A DNA stretch of 64,000 bases from Fictibacillus solisalsi (GCF_900103485.1 NZ_FNHW01000001.1:2377057-2441056), one strand, 5' to 3'; positions 44,216 through 53,965 are shown, numbered from the stretch's first letter. The notes: a model not told the origin generated them from the sequence alone. Numbers and translations are program-made.

Positions 44216-45466
44216 TTATTCCGCTACTTTAATCTCTTTATTGGCCTGTTTTTGTGCGTCTTTCAAAGCTTTCTTCAGTGGCCGTTCACCAAGGTACGCA
44301 CTTAAAAACTGGTTGTTGAAATTATTCATAACGATCGGCAGCATCGGGCCGTCCTGCCATACGGTTGCATATTCGGCTCCTTTAACAAGAGGTCCGCGCA
44401 ATGGATCCTTGTCATAGCCGAGTTCTTCGGCTACTGACTTGCGGGTGGGCAAGGCAAAGCCTTTACTTGTCCACGTTTTCATGCCTTCTTTTCCGGTCAG
44501 GTACTTGATGAGTTCCCATGAAGCCTTCTTATGCTTGGATTCCGCATTCATGGCATAACCGACCGTGAAGGACATGGTTCCCTTCTTTCCGTTGACGGTT
44601 GGCAGCTCTGCCGTTCCATACTCTATTTGAGGAAACGTGTCTTTCATGAACGGAATGTTCCAGTTTCCTTCCATCACCATGGCAGCCCTTCCCTGCCCAA
44701 ACATTTCTCCACCAGAACCTGAACCAACCTCTGAAGCCTGAGCTGCGGTTTTATCTTTTAGATGCATGTCCAATATCGGCTGAAGTGCGCGCGACACACG
44801 GTCCTCTGCGAATGTCGCACGGTCATTGGTGATGACCTGCCCGCCCTCTGACTCAGCCATATAATACAAACGCTCGATCTGCGGCATTACACCCAATCCG
44901 TAGACTTTGTTGCCTTTGGTGAGTTTTTTCGCATCTCTCTCCAGCTCTTCCCATGTTTTTGGAGGACCGCCAATTCCCGCTTCCCGGAACATTTTTTTGT
45001 TGTAAAAAAGAGCAAGTGTAGAGTAGTCCTTTGGAAAGCCGTAAATTTTACCGTTGTCCTTAAACGCATCTAACATCGGCTTTTCAAAATCATCCACATC
45101 AAAATCATCAGTTACATATTTGTCCAGCGGTTCGATGGCACCTGTTTCGATAAGGCCGGGTGCTTCAAACGCATCCAGGTAAAAAACATCGGCTGCTGTT
45201 CCCCCAATCAGCCTGGTTTTCAAAACGTCCATGTACTGATCACTAATCTGATTAAACTTTACGTCGATGTTCGGGTGGGATTTTTCAAAATCGTCCAGCA
45301 CTCCTTCCAAAAGCTTTTTCTCGACCGGATTTCCTCCCCAGCCGCTCAGTGTAATGACCGTTTTACTGCTGTTTTCTGATTCACCCGGATGGCTGCATCC
45401 TGCAAGCAGAGAAGTAGCCAGCAGGGCAGTTAGCCCCGCTGTTGAAACATATTTTTTCAACTTCAT
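44216..45466 (-). CDS. Sugar-binding lipoprotein of ABC transporter
   Basis: 416 residues. Signal peptide with lipobox LLAGC (Cys about residue 24), then the MalE-type fold: ITLSGWGGNPVEKKLLEGVL, TAADVFYLDAFEAPGL, IYGFPKDYSTLALFYNKKMF. It binds an extracellular sugar and delivers it to the two permeases encoded next. Confidence 0.92.
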   Translation of the reverse strand: MKLKKYVSTAGLTALLATSLLAGCSHPGESENSSKTVITLSGWGGNPVEKKLLEGVLDDFEKSHPNIDVKFNQISDQYMDVLKTRLIGGTAADVFYLDAFEAPGLIETGAIEPLDKYVTDDFDVDDFEKPMLDAFKDNGKIYGFPKDYSTLALFYNKKMFREAGIGGPPKTWEELERDAKKLTKGNKVYGLGVMPQIERLYYMAESEGGQVITNDRATFAEDRVSRALQPILDMHLKDKTAAQASEVGSGSGGEMFGQGRAAMVMEGNWNIPFMKDTFPQIEYGTAELPTVNGKKGTMSFTVGYAMNAESKHKKASWELIKYLTGKEGMKTWTSKGFALPTRKSVAEELGYDKDPLRGPLVKGAEYATVWQDGPMLPIVMNNFNNQFLSAYLGERPLKKALKDAQKQANKEIKVAE

Positions 45467-45493
45467 AGAAACCTCTCCCTTCCTATGCGTATT

Positions 45494-47587
45494 TTATTTA
45501 TCGGTATGGATCGTATAGCCCGTTGTATTTTCATTTACGGTTAAGATACTCTTTCCACTTTCCTTTCGAACACCAACAGACAGGTGGCCGTTTCCTATTT
45601 TGATCGAATCTACGGTCAGTTCATTCACACCTTCCGGAAGCTCAGGAGAAACAGAGATCACTTCGTTCAAAGCATCTGGAAACAATCCAAGAATCGTCTG
45701 GATAAAGACAAGCGGTGTTCCGGCAGCCCATGCTTGAGGTGAACAGGCAACCGGGTACTTTACTGCACGCCCGCCAGAGGCACCATAACCGCAGAACAGC
45801 TCCGGCAGCCGGTCATATTCAAAGTGCTGTGCCGCGTCCATCAAGCCTTTAATCACCAGGTTCGCCTGTTTCTGATGGTTCAGCTTGCTCATGCCCAGCA
45901 AAATCATGCTGTTATCATGCGGCCAAATGCTGCCATCATGGTAGCTCATCGGGTTATAGCCGGCCTCGCCTTCTGCCATTGTGCGTATGCCATAACCGGA
46001 AAAGAATGCCGGTGATACGAGCTTGGATACGATCTGGTCTGCCTGTTCTTCCTCCAGCATGCCGGAAAACAACACATGGCCAGGATTGGAGGTTAACGTC
46101 CCAACTTTCCTTTTTTCATTATCGAGCGCAATGGCATAGAAGGATTCGTCCTCCATCCAAAATTGCTCGTGAAACTTGGATTTTAACTCTTCTGCTTCTT
46201 TACGCAGTCTCACCGATACATCTGTCCTGCCCTGTTTTTCATAGATGGAGGCAATCCCAGTCTTGGCCTGATACACATAGCCTTGGACTTCCGAGAGCGC
46301 AATCGGTGTCTCTGCATAATCGCCGTTTCTGTGAACAACTGAATCTGCGGAATCCTTCCAGCCCTGGTTAGCTATGCCCTTGCAGGATTCCTGATGATAT
46401 TCCACAAATCCGTCGCCGTCCCGGTCACCATACTGGTCGATCCACATGAGGGCATTTTCGATCGTTTGCTGAAGCTCTTCTGCCAGACATAGATCTCCGG
46501 TCCATTTCGTGTATTCCGTTAGCAGCATTAAAAATAACGGAGTAGCATCAATTGTTCCGTAATAAGGAGTGAATGGAATTTGCCCTGTCCCTGCCAGTTC
46601 TCCATAACGGATTTCATGCATGATTTTGCCTGGCTGTTCATCCCGCCAAGGATCCACTTTTGTGCCTTGTTGAGAGGCGAGAGTCCTTAGCGTGCCTTTT
46701 GCAATCTCTGCGTTAAACGGAAGCATCTGCAACGCAGCAATCAGGCTGTCACGCCCAAATGGGACACCGAACCAGGGAAGGCCTGCCACCGGAAACTGCC
46801 CGTACCCGATATCTGTCATTAACACCCTGAGGTCAAGGATTCCCCGGTCAACGAGGCGCTGCAAGCGGGAGGAATCGGTTTGAACACGTGCTGTATTCTT
46901 TCCCCAGTTTTCATAAGATGCCTTCAGGTTCTCAAGAGCTTGTTCTGGTGCCATAATTTCACCGGATACTCCATCCACTTCAGGAGCAATCGTGAAGGTG
47001 ACTGATTGGATTTCCTCATGCTCCAATGAAAAGTGGAAGGTGACTTCGGAATCTGAAGTGTTTATTGCCTCACGGTCCCAGCCCACGCGTGTAGACCGTT
47101 TGACTCCGTCGGCTCCTTCATAATGGTAAGTCATGCTCTTGGCTTTATGATCGATGCCCGTTCGTTTGCCGGTTTCCCCGGATTGAAAACCGCGGACAAT
47201 AAACATATCCGTAAAATCCACATCCAGCTGCATGCTGATATCAAACTCAACAGGCTTCGGATAAAAGCTTTTCACTTGAACGGTCTCATACAACACGCCA
47301 TCATAAATTAAGCGCTTTCGTTGGAGCTCTACTGACTCCCTCCAGAGAATCAATTCTCCGTTCTCTTCCATATGAGGATTGGTCATCAATATATTGGCAC
47401 TGTAATTTTCGTCGGCGGATGAAGAAAGCAGGATCGGGTTTTCGTTATTTATTTTTAAATCAAATTTGCTTAAAAAGCGTGTATCCTTTGTATATAGTCC
47501 TAACCCGTAATCGTTGTCCAAAGGAATGTTTCCTTTATCATCCGTTAATAAGAACAAATCATTTTCCTTTATTACTCGATAATCCAA
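45494..47587 (-). CDS. Glycogen debranching-type amylo-alpha-1,6-glucosidase
   Basis: 697 residues from TTG 47587, which has GGGAGGA close upstream; ATG 47602 lies in that site and would add five residues. N-terminal GDE_N-like beta domain (about 1-230: DNDYGLGLYTKDTRFLSKFD) and C-terminal (alpha/alpha)6 barrel (SWKD-type motif in NQGWKDSADSV, GIRTMAEGEAGYNPMSYHDG, IWPHDNSMI). Cytoplasmic hydrolysis of alpha-glucan branches or related glucosides taken in by the adjacent ABC system. First gene of the operon under LacI-type operators. Confidence 0.87.
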   Translation of the reverse strand: MDYRVIKENDLFLLTDDKGNIPLDNDYGLGLYTKDTRFLSKFDLKINNENPILLSSSADENYSANILMTNPHMEENGELILWRESVELQRKRLIYDGVLYETVQVKSFYPKPVEFDISMQLDVDFTDMFIVRGFQSGETGKRTGIDHKAKSMTYHYEGADGVKRSTRVGWDREAINTSDSEVTFHFSLEHEEIQSVTFTIAPEVDGVSGEIMAPEQALENLKASYENWGKNTARVQTDSSRLQRLVDRGILDLRVLMTDIGYGQFPVAGLPWFGVPFGRDSLIAALQMLPFNAEIAKGTLRTLASQQGTKVDPWRDEQPGKIMHEIRYGELAGTGQIPFTPYYGTIDATPLFLMLLTEYTKWTGDLCLAEELQQTIENALMWIDQYGDRDGDGFVEYHQESCKGIANQGWKDSADSVVHRNGDYAETPIALSEVQGYVYQAKTGIASIYEKQGRTDVSVRLRKEAEELKSKFHEQFWMEDESFYAIALDNEKRKVGTLTSNPGHVLFSGMLEEEQADQIVSKLVSPAFFSGYGIRTMAEGEAGYNPMSYHDGSIWPHDNSMILLGMSKLNHQKQANLVIKGLMDAAQHFEYDRLPELFCGYGASGGRAVKYPVACSPQAWAAGTPLVFIQTILGLFPDALNEVISVSPELPEGVNELTVDSIKIGNGHLSVGVRKESGKSILTVNENTTGYTIHTDK

Positions 47588-47606
47588 TCTTCTTCCTCCC
47601 ATTATT

Positions 47607-47620
47607 CCGAAACGTTTTGG
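47607..47620. promoter_or_regulatory. LacI-family operator 1
   Basis: CCGAAACGTTTTGG just upstream of the debranching enzyme start. Identical, on the other strand, to the operator before the regulator gene. Confidence 0.75.
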
Positions 47621-47633
47621 AAAGTGCTGAAAA

Positions 47634-47662
47634 AATATATTCTTTCATCCGAAACGTTTTCA
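47634..47662 (-). promoter_or_regulatory. Promoter and operator 2 of the debranching/ABC operon
   Basis: Operator CCGAAACGTTTTCA (47649-47662) overlaps the spacer and -35 of a minus-strand promoter with -10 TATATT (47639-47634). Occupancy would block polymerase directly. Confidence 0.65.
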
Positions 47663-47722
47663 GTTTTTTCTTAAAGTAAAACCAACAATCGTTTTATTTA
47701 AACGACCTTGTCGGTTTTATTC

Positions 47723-48742
47723 TCAAATATTCTTTGTTTTACTGGTTGATTCACGTTTTACTAATGAGGTTTTCAGCACTTTTTTGTGCGTTCCCTCTTT
47801 TCCTTCGAGCATATCGATCAGCAAAATAGCAGATTCAAAGCCAATCTGGTATCGGTCCTGAGCAATGGTTGTCAGGGTGGGCGATGAATAAGAAGCCAGC
47901 ATAATGTTATCAAAGCCTGCCACAGAGAGATCTTCAGGAATTCTTTTGCCCATCCGGCGTGCTGCCTTCATCGCACCGAGCGCCATGAGGTCACTTGCAC
48001 AAAAAACAGCCGTAATCTCCGGATGTGCATGGAGCAGCTTTTCAGCTTGCACTTCCCCTTCCGATTCCAAAAAAGAACCATTAACCACGTATTGCTCCTG
48101 ATAGCCGATCTTCGCTTGATCCAGTGCTTCCTGATACCCCTGTAACCGCTGTTTGCTGACAAAGGCTTGCTCGTGCCCATTGATCATGCCAATCTGCCGA
48201 TGTCCAAGCTCGATGAGATGATCCACTGCCATCTTTGCTCCTTGTTTGTTGTTGGTCGTAACATAACCCACACTTTCGCTTTCAATGGGGATATCGACAA
48301 GGACACAGGGAATGTCACTTTCCACAACTTCTTTTAAATAAGGATCATCCGTTTTAATCCCCTGCAGGATCACACCGTCAACCTTCCGCTCCTGACAAAG
48401 CTGATTGTACGTTTTTTGCTGTTGCTGCTCAGAATTGGTGCTGAAGAGAATAAGATCATATCCCCTCTCTCCCGCACAGTCATTGATCCCACAAAGAACT
48501 TCATACGTAAAATTATCTTTGCTGCCTTCGATCCGCATCCCAGAAACAAGCAAACCAATCGTTTTTGTTTTCTTCATGACCAGGCTCCTGGCCAATAAAT
48601 TTGGACTGTACTGAAGTTCACGAGCCACAGCTTTAATTTTTTCTCTTGTTTTCTCATTCACATCAGAGTATCCGTTCAATGCCCTTGAAACTGTGGTCAC
48701 AGAGACTCCAGCATGTTTTGCAATATCTTTGATTGTCGCCAC
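47723..48742 (-). CDS. LacI family transcriptional regulator of the debranching/ABC operon
   Basis: 339 residues from GTG 48742: GGAGG is 8 nt away and the protein then starts ATIKDIAKHAGVSVTTVSRAL, the exact LacI helix-turn-helix N-terminus. Periplasmic-binding-like ligand domain from about residue 60 (KTIGLLVSGMR, VDGVILQGI, MAVDHLIELGHRQIGMI). It lies upstream of the operon it should repress, and an identical operator sits at its own promoter, so autoregulation is likely. Confidence 0.92.
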   Translation of the reverse strand: MATIKDIAKHAGVSVTTVSRALNGYSDVNEKTREKIKAVARELQYSPNLLARSLVMKKTKTIGLLVSGMRIEGSKDNFTYEVLCGINDCAGERGYDLILFSTNSEQQQQKTYNQLCQERKVDGVILQGIKTDDPYLKEVVESDIPCVLVDIPIESESVGYVTTNNKQGAKMAVDHLIELGHRQIGMINGHEQAFVSKQRLQGYQEALDQAKIGYQEQYVVNGSFLESEGEVQAEKLLHAHPEITAVFCASDLMALGAMKAARRMGKRIPEDLSVAGFDNIMLASYSSPTLTTIAQDRYQIGFESAILLIDMLEGKEGTHKKVLKTSLVKRESTSKTKNI

Positions 48743-48752
48743 GTTCAATCCT

Positions 48753-48809
48753 CCAAAACGTTTCGGAAAGTGATGCTTATACTATACTCTTCTTAGAAGG
48801 CGCTTTCAA
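48753..48809 (-). promoter_or_regulatory. Autoregulated promoter of the LacI-family gene
   Basis: Minus strand TTGAAA (48809-48804), 17-nt spacer, TATAGT (48786-48781), and operator CCGAAACGTTTTGG (minus strand of 48753-48766) just after the start point. Confidence 0.75.
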
Positions 48810-48829
48810 CCCCTTTTTTCTTTGTTTCC

Positions 48830-49621
48830 CTAAAGTACTCCGAACTCTTCATCCGTCCAATTCGTGATAAACATATGTCCCGGTGAATGGGTAATCACGA
48901 GTTCAGGCTTAATGTTCATTACCACGGCCTGAGGAGTTACACCACAAGCCCAGAAAACGGGCACTTCTCCCTCGTTAATGGTCACTGAATCGCCAAAATC
49001 CGGTGCATCAATGGACTCGATCCCTATGGAGCTGGGATCACCGATGTGTACAGGTGCTCCGTGCACCGATGGAAACCGCGAAGTCACCTGAACGGCACGT
49101 ACCACATCTTTTTCGGGAATAGGACGCATGCTCACAACCATGGGACCTTCAAAACGTCCGGCTTTTGTGCAGCTGATTGAGGTTTTGTACATCGGAACAT
49201 TGCGGTTCTCCTGGATATGACGTACAGGAATTTTATTTTGCATAAGAGCTTGTTCAAATGAAAAGCTGCAGCCAATAAGAAAGCCGGTCATATCATCTGT
49301 CCAGTATGGATGAATATCCTGTACTTCATCAGTTAGGATGCCATTGCGGTAAACCCGGTAGCTTGGCAAATCACTCCGCAAATCTGCTGAAGGAGCGGCA
49401 AGCGCAGGAACTGGGCTGCCTGGCTCAGTTACATCCAAAACCGGACAAGACTTGGGATTCCGCTGGCAGAATAATAAAAACTCAAACGCCAGATCCTTGG
49501 GAAGGATGACCAGGTTCGCCTGTGTATAGCCGTTGCACATGCCCGCGGTGGGACGGTTCCATTGATTTTTCCGGATCATTTTACGGGCTTCTTCTGGGTG
49601 TAGCAGACTGTTGTTCAGCAA
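48830..49621 (-). CDS. YcsI family protein (putative hydro-lyase/D-glutamate cyclase)
   Basis: 263 residues. WNRPTAGMCNGYTQANLVIL, TDDMTGFLIGCSFSFEQAL, SMRPIPEKDVVRAVQVTSRF, FWACGVTPQ and ITHSPGHMFITN are the conserved blocks of the DUF1445/YcsI family. The family includes D-glutamate cyclase; the reaction here is not shown. Monocistronic. Confidence 0.88.
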   Translation of the reverse strand: MLNNSLLHPEEARKMIRKNQWNRPTAGMCNGYTQANLVILPKDLAFEFLLFCQRNPKSCPVLDVTEPGSPVPALAAPSADLRSDLPSYRVYRNGILTDEVQDIHPYWTDDMTGFLIGCSFSFEQALMQNKIPVRHIQENRNVPMYKTSISCTKAGRFEGPMVVSMRPIPEKDVVRAVQVTSRFPSVHGAPVHIGDPSSIGIESIDAPDFGDSVTINEGEVPVFWACGVTPQAVVMNIKPELVITHSPGHMFITNWTDEEFGVL

Positions 49622-49692
49622 GCTGTTTCCTCCTCATTTTTTGTTCTTTACAAATAGTCTAACACTTTTCTCGTTTTGTGCATGTCAGGATA

Positions 49693-49735
49693 AAAAAGAG
49701 ACCTCCATGGCCTTGTGCCATAAAAGTCTCCTTTT
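49693..49735 (-). terminator. Terminator of the GH18 gene
   Basis: Minus strand GGAGAC, ATGGC/GCCAT inner stem, GTCTCTTTTTT. Confidence 0.8.
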
Positions 49736-49737
49736 TC

Positions 49738-50910
49738 TTATTTCGCTTTTCTTACATTGAACTGGTCCTCAAGCATGCTCCAGTTTTGCGGGAAGGGCTC
49801 CCCGAGTACCCAATAGGCAATCCCTCGAAGATTGTAGTACTTAACTTGATTGAATTTCGCTTGTGCGCTTTCTTCATTTTCAAACCAAACGACGTGTTTC
49901 TTGCCTTGATCATCTGTGTAATTGAAATATGGAGAATGTGACTTATTGTCATATTTAATTTCAGCGCCTTCTTTAATCGCCAGTTCTGTTGCTTCCTGCG
50001 GCGCAATACGCTTGGCGAAAGGGTTTCCTTTTTTATAGGGAAGAATCCAGTCATACCCATACAGCGGCGCACCCATCACAATTTTTTTGCGCGGAATCAC
50101 AGATACCGCATAGTCAATGACTTTACGTACTTGGGGAACGGGTGAAACAGCCATCGGAGGACCGCCGGACCATCCCCACTCATACGTCATGAGAATAACA
50201 AAGTCAGCAAGCTCTCCATGGCGTTTGTAATCATGGGCTCCATGCCACGGGCCCGATTGCTCATCACTCGTTTTTGGGGCAAGAGCAGTAGATGTAATGA
50301 ATCCTTCTTTTTTCACTTTTGGTAATATCGTTTCAAGGAATCCATTATAAAGATCCCGGTCTTTTGCACGAATATGTTCAAAATCAATATTTAATGCTTT
50401 ATAGCCTTTTGCTTTCATGGTCTTGATTACATTGTTGATCAGACGATTGGATACGGTTTTATCCGTAAAAATGGTGTGTGCCACCTCAGGAGAAAAGTTC
50501 CCCTCCGTAAAGTTTGTGAGTACAAGCATCGGGACTGCGCCCTGTTTTCTGGCTGCAGCGAGCGCCTGATCATCTTTAATGCCGATCAAGGTGCCATCGG
50601 GTTTTACACGATAGCTGAAAAAAGCTACATACGATAAATGCCGTCCTACGTCCTTTACTTCTTTTACGGCTGCCTGGGGATCAACCGGCTCTAAAAACCC
50701 AATTGATGTAATTTTGGTCTTCTTATGTTTGGTCTCAGACGGTGTTACTTCCTTTTGTTTGCTGCCATTATACTTTACCTGCTGCAGTCTCGGATGCTCG
50801 CTGCCATTTTTCCCCGCATCTGCTGTTCCTTCCTGCTGCCCTTTTACATTTCCGCATCCCGAGAGAACAAGGGAAAACGTGAATAGTAGTGCTAAAATGG
50901 TTCTCAACAT
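49738..50910 (-). CDS. Glycoside hydrolase family 18 lipoprotein (spore-type chitinase/peptidoglycan hydrolase fold)
   Basis: 390 residues. Lipobox VLSGCG at residues about 15-20. GH18 barrel with GYKALNIDFEHI holding the catalytic Glu in the DxxDxE-type motif, FVILMTYEWGWSGGPP and MGAPLYGYDW. The LysM repeats of SleL/YaaH are absent; it most resembles YdhD/YvbX catalytic domains. Probably acts on N-acetylglucosamine bonds of peptidoglycan or cortex at the membrane surface. Confidence 0.85.
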   Translation of the reverse strand: MLRTILALLFTFSLVLSGCGNVKGQQEGTADAGKNGSEHPRLQQVKYNGSKQKEVTPSETKHKKTKITSIGFLEPVDPQAAVKEVKDVGRHLSYVAFFSYRVKPDGTLIGIKDDQALAAARKQGAVPMLVLTNFTEGNFSPEVAHTIFTDKTVSNRLINNVIKTMKAKGYKALNIDFEHIRAKDRDLYNGFLETILPKVKKEGFITSTALAPKTSDEQSGPWHGAHDYKRHGELADFVILMTYEWGWSGGPPMAVSPVPQVRKVIDYAVSVIPRKKIVMGAPLYGYDWILPYKKGNPFAKRIAPQEATELAIKEGAEIKYDNKSHSPYFNYTDDQGKKHVVWFENEESAQAKFNQVKYYNLRGIAYWVLGEPFPQNWSMLEDQFNVRKAK

Positions 50911-51063
50911 TCGGTGCCTCCTTTTTTCCTTATGCTTCCTTGCCCCTAATCCCGTTATACAGGAGAGAAACGAGAAAAATTTGGAAGACGAGGCTCCTCG
51001 TTTGAGAACTTGTTGATTGTAGGATACGCTAAGAGAGTCTAAACGCTATGGAGGTGGATTTGC

Positions 51064-51966
51064 TTGAAATGGCCGTATCTTTGGATTGCCGGGGGAGCAG
51101 CTTTGTGGGGGACGATCGGCATTTTTATCAAAGAACTATCTTCTATGGGATTTACTCCCATCCAAATTGTTGTTTTACGCGCTTTGAGCGCGGCAGTTTC
51201 CTTTTTCATTCTTACTTTTTTTCTAAACCGGTCACTTCTTAAAATACGCATCAGGGACAGCTATTATTTTATCGGAACCGGGCTTCTCAGCATCGCCTTT
51301 TTCAATTGGTGTTATTTCAAAAGCATGGAAGAAGTATCTTTGTCGGTTGCTGCTGTTCTGCTGTATACGGCGCCCGCCTTTGTCCTGATTCTATCGAGGA
51401 TTTTCTTCCGTGATTTTATTACAAAAAAGAAAGTGGCCGCGCTTTTGGTTACATTTCTCGGGTGTGTGTTTGTCGTGGGCTATTTGCCAGCCTCTAACGG
51501 CGGTATAACGTGGACCGGATTGCTCACGGGGCTCGGATCAGGATTAGGCTACTCGTTATACAGCATTTTCGGTAAGGCAGCCTCCGCCAAATACAAAACC
51601 TTAACCATCACAACCTATACGTTTATTTTTGCCGGGTGCGCACTCTTTCCGATCAGCGGATTATCTCATTCTGCCCACCTTTTTGAAGACACGAGAGTCT
51701 GGCTTTATATCATTGGGTTGGGTATAGTCCCCACTGTTCTTGCTTATATTTTATACACGGTTGGCTTACGCCAGGTAGAGCCAAGCAAGGCAGCGATTGT
51801 CGCAACGGTCGAGCCGGTGGTAGCGACTCTGGCCGGTTTCTTTCTTTTTCAGGAAAAACTTACACTTTGGCAATGTGCAGGAATCCTGCTCGTCATCTTT
51901 TCTGCTGTCCTCGTTCAGGACAAACAAAAGAAGACTCCCCTTGACAATGGGGCTTCACTTACTTAG
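51064..51966 (+). CDS. DMT superfamily (EamA) transporter
   Basis: 300 residues from TTG 51064, 9 nt after GGAGGTGG. Ten membrane helices in two EamA repeats (AGGAALWGTIGIF; GLGSGLGYSLYSIFGKAA). Likely metabolite exporter; substrate unknown. Confidence 0.87.
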   Translation: MKWPYLWIAGGAALWGTIGIFIKELSSMGFTPIQIVVLRALSAAVSFFILTFFLNRSLLKIRIRDSYYFIGTGLLSIAFFNWCYFKSMEEVSLSVAAVLLYTAPAFVLILSRIFFRDFITKKKVAALLVTFLGCVFVVGYLPASNGGITWTGLLTGLGSGLGYSLYSIFGKAASAKYKTLTITTYTFIFAGCALFPISGLSHSAHLFEDTRVWLYIIGLGIVPTVLAYILYTVGLRQVEPSKAAIVATVEPVVATLAGFFLFQEKLTLWQCAGILLVIFSAVLVQDKQKKTPLDNGASLT

Positions 51967-51975
51967 CGTTCATTA

Positions 51976-52015
51976 AAATAAGAGGCCCTTACACATGTTC
52001 AGGGGGCCTCTTTCC
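51976..52015. terminator. Bidirectional terminator
   Basis: AGAGGCCC with GGGCCTCT around a 15-nt loop, T-rich on both sides, between converging genes. Confidence 0.8.
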
Positions 52016-52017
52016 AC

Positions 52018-52338
52018 TTATTTTTTACTGGCCAGCCATGCAGCCACATTCTCTGCTTCATCACCATTGATCAAACCGGCTGGCATGCCGCCTCCGCCAT
52101 TTTTAATTTGCTTTAAAATTTCATCTTTACTGTGCTCTTTGCCAATCTCTTTTAAAGCAGGTCCTGTCCCGCCTTCCAGGTTGTTTCCGTGGCAGCTGGC
52201 ACAATTTTGCTTAAACGACTTTTCTGCTGCTGCGGAATCTACCGAGCCTCCGTCTTTTCCTCCTCCGCTATCGCCCCTGGAAGAACATCCTGCTATAAGA
52301 AAAACAATACCCGTTGCCATTACAATATTTTTTAGCAT
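52018..52338 (-). CDS. cccB: Cytochrome c551-type lipoprotein (CccB-like)
   Basis: 106 residues from ATG 52338 (GGGGGC upstream). Lipobox FLIAGC, a Gly/Ser/Asp-rich linker, then a single haem site CASCH with Met ligand in GGGMPAGL. Membrane-anchored electron carrier on the outer face, feeding cytochrome oxidase. Confidence 0.9.
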   Translation of the reverse strand: MLKNIVMATGIVFLIAGCSSRGDSGGGKDGGSVDSAAAEKSFKQNCASCHGNNLEGGTGPALKEIGKEHSKDEILKQIKNGGGGMPAGLINGDEAENVAAWLASKK

Positions 52339-52486
52339 TATAAAATGCCCCCCATCCAAGAATATTAACCGATTCCACAACGATTAACCCATTAAACCTT
52401 TTTCTAATTTAATCACGTTCCTAGTGAAATTGATTCATTTTGTATACAATGAATCAGGAAACAATATTTGAAGTAAGGAGCATAAA

Positions 52487-53455
52487 ATGAAAGCACTGAC
52501 CTTCCATACATTTGGAGGACCTGAAGTCCTTCAGTATCAGGATGTTCCAACACCGGAACTTAATTCGAATGAAATTTTGGTTGAAATGAAGGCAATTGGA
52601 CTTAATTTTGCTGACGTTTACCGAAGAAAAGGAAACTATCACTTACTGGGGGATCCTCCCTATATTGCAGGCTATGAAGGAAGTGGCGTGGTCAAAAGCG
52701 TGGGTTTTTCCGTGCAGAATGTGAAAGAAGGTGACCGTGTCGCATTTGCGGATGTTCCATATGCCAATGCCGAATACGTTGCCGTGCCCGAGGATCATCT
52801 TATCCCTTTGCCAGAGGAAATATCCTTTGAAACTGCTGCTTCCATCCTTTTGCAAGGCTTGACTGCACAGTATTTAACAAGGGACAGTTATGCAGTCGGG
52901 CAAGGAACACTTCTTGCCCTTCATGCGGCAGCAGGCGGTGTAGGCCAGCTTTTGATCCAGATTTCAAAAGCGCTTGGAGCAGAAGTCATCGGACTCACTT
53001 CAACAGAAGCGAAAAAGGAAGCAGCCCTTGCTGCAGGAGCTGATCATGTTTTCCTGTACAATGAAGAGTGGGTCAAACAAGTAAAAAACGTTTCATCTGC
53101 CCAAAAAGGGGCTGATGTGATTTATGATTCTGTCGGCAGCACGCTTATGGACAGTTTTGAAGCGGTGAGAACTGGTGGTACTGTTGTTTTTTATGGTATG
53201 GCTGGCGGTGACCCCTCTCCAGTTGATCCCCGCATGCTGATGGATACGTCGAAAACCTTAACCGGAGGCGACCTTTGGAATGTCATTACCTCCCATAAAG
53301 AGCGTGTATCACGGTCACAGGAGCTTTTTGATCTGATTCTGTCCGGTTCGGTAAAAGTACCCGAAATGACCTGCTATCCACTTGAACAGGGAGCAGAAGC
53401 GCATCGTTTTTTGGAAAGCAGAAAAAGTACCGGAAAGATTTTACTTATTCCTTAA
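52487..53455 (+). CDS. NADPH:quinone oxidoreductase, zinc-independent MDR family
   Basis: 322 residues. GroES-like domain (MKALTFHTFGGPEVLQYQDV, no zinc-binding Cys) and Rossmann domain LLALHAAAGGVGQLLIQIS. Reduces quinones or related enones with NADPH. AAGGAG lies before ATG; monocistronic. Confidence 0.9.
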   Translation: MKALTFHTFGGPEVLQYQDVPTPELNSNEILVEMKAIGLNFADVYRRKGNYHLLGDPPYIAGYEGSGVVKSVGFSVQNVKEGDRVAFADVPYANAEYVAVPEDHLIPLPEEISFETAASILLQGLTAQYLTRDSYAVGQGTLLALHAAAGGVGQLLIQISKALGAEVIGLTSTEAKKEAALAAGADHVFLYNEEWVKQVKNVSSAQKGADVIYDSVGSTLMDSFEAVRTGGTVVFYGMAGGDPSPVDPRMLMDTSKTLTGGDLWNVITSHKERVSRSQELFDLILSGSVKVPEMTCYPLEQGAEAHRFLESRKSTGKILLIP

Positions 53456-53457
53456 AC

Positions 53458-53498
53458 AAAAAAAGCGGAGGGATCCGCATCGGATCCCTCCGCTTTTC
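53458..53498. terminator. Bidirectional terminator
   Basis: AAAAGCGGAGGGATCC with GGATCCCTCCGCTTTT, a 16-bp stem between converging genes. Confidence 0.92.
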
Positions 53499-53500
53499 TA

Positions 53501-53965
53501 TTAACTCATTAATAACCGTAAAGCCTTTAACCGCTCGTCCGTCATGTTAATCAAAAGCTGGTTGTTTAATGTTTTGGCCATCTTGTATGTTAAATTCAAA
53601 AAAGCCTCCAATCCTGCTTTGTATCCTTTATGAAACGCGAGCTCATCACATTTTTTCTCCGAATACAAATCAATATTCCCCTCGGTTACTGGAAATTCCG
53701 CATGGCCGATTTCGTGCCAGATAATGGCTTCTTTCATTTCCTGATCTTCACAAAAATATGAATAATCATATACAACAATGAACCGATCAAATGCCGGATC
53801 CAATGAATGATAACACAAAGTTAATATCCGGTTATCAATGTTCCAAAGCTGAAGCCAATCTTCCTTTTCAAGGCCAAAGGTTCTCATAATTTCATGCTTG
53901 TCTTCTATAATGGCAATCCGTTCACGATAGATTGCTTGATCCAGTACCTCGCCCAAACAAATCAT
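53501..53965 (-). CDS. Zincin-like putative metallopeptidase
   Basis: 154 residues. HEIGH (in IIWHEIGHAEFP) is an HExxH zinc motif, with an acidic third-ligand candidate 26 residues later in EKKCDELAFH, the layout of ImmA/IrrE-like and related minigluzincins. No signal peptide or membrane segment, so cytoplasmic. No regulator partner gene is adjacent, unlike ImmA-ImmR pairs. Substrate unknown. Confidence 0.7.
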   Translation of the reverse strand: MICLGEVLDQAIYRERIAIIEDKHEIMRTFGLEKEDWLQLWNIDNRILTLCYHSLDPAFDRFIVVYDYSYFCEDQEMKEAIIWHEIGHAEFPVTEGNIDLYSEKKCDELAFHKGYKAGLEAFLNLTYKMAKTLNNQLLINMTDERLKALRLLMS

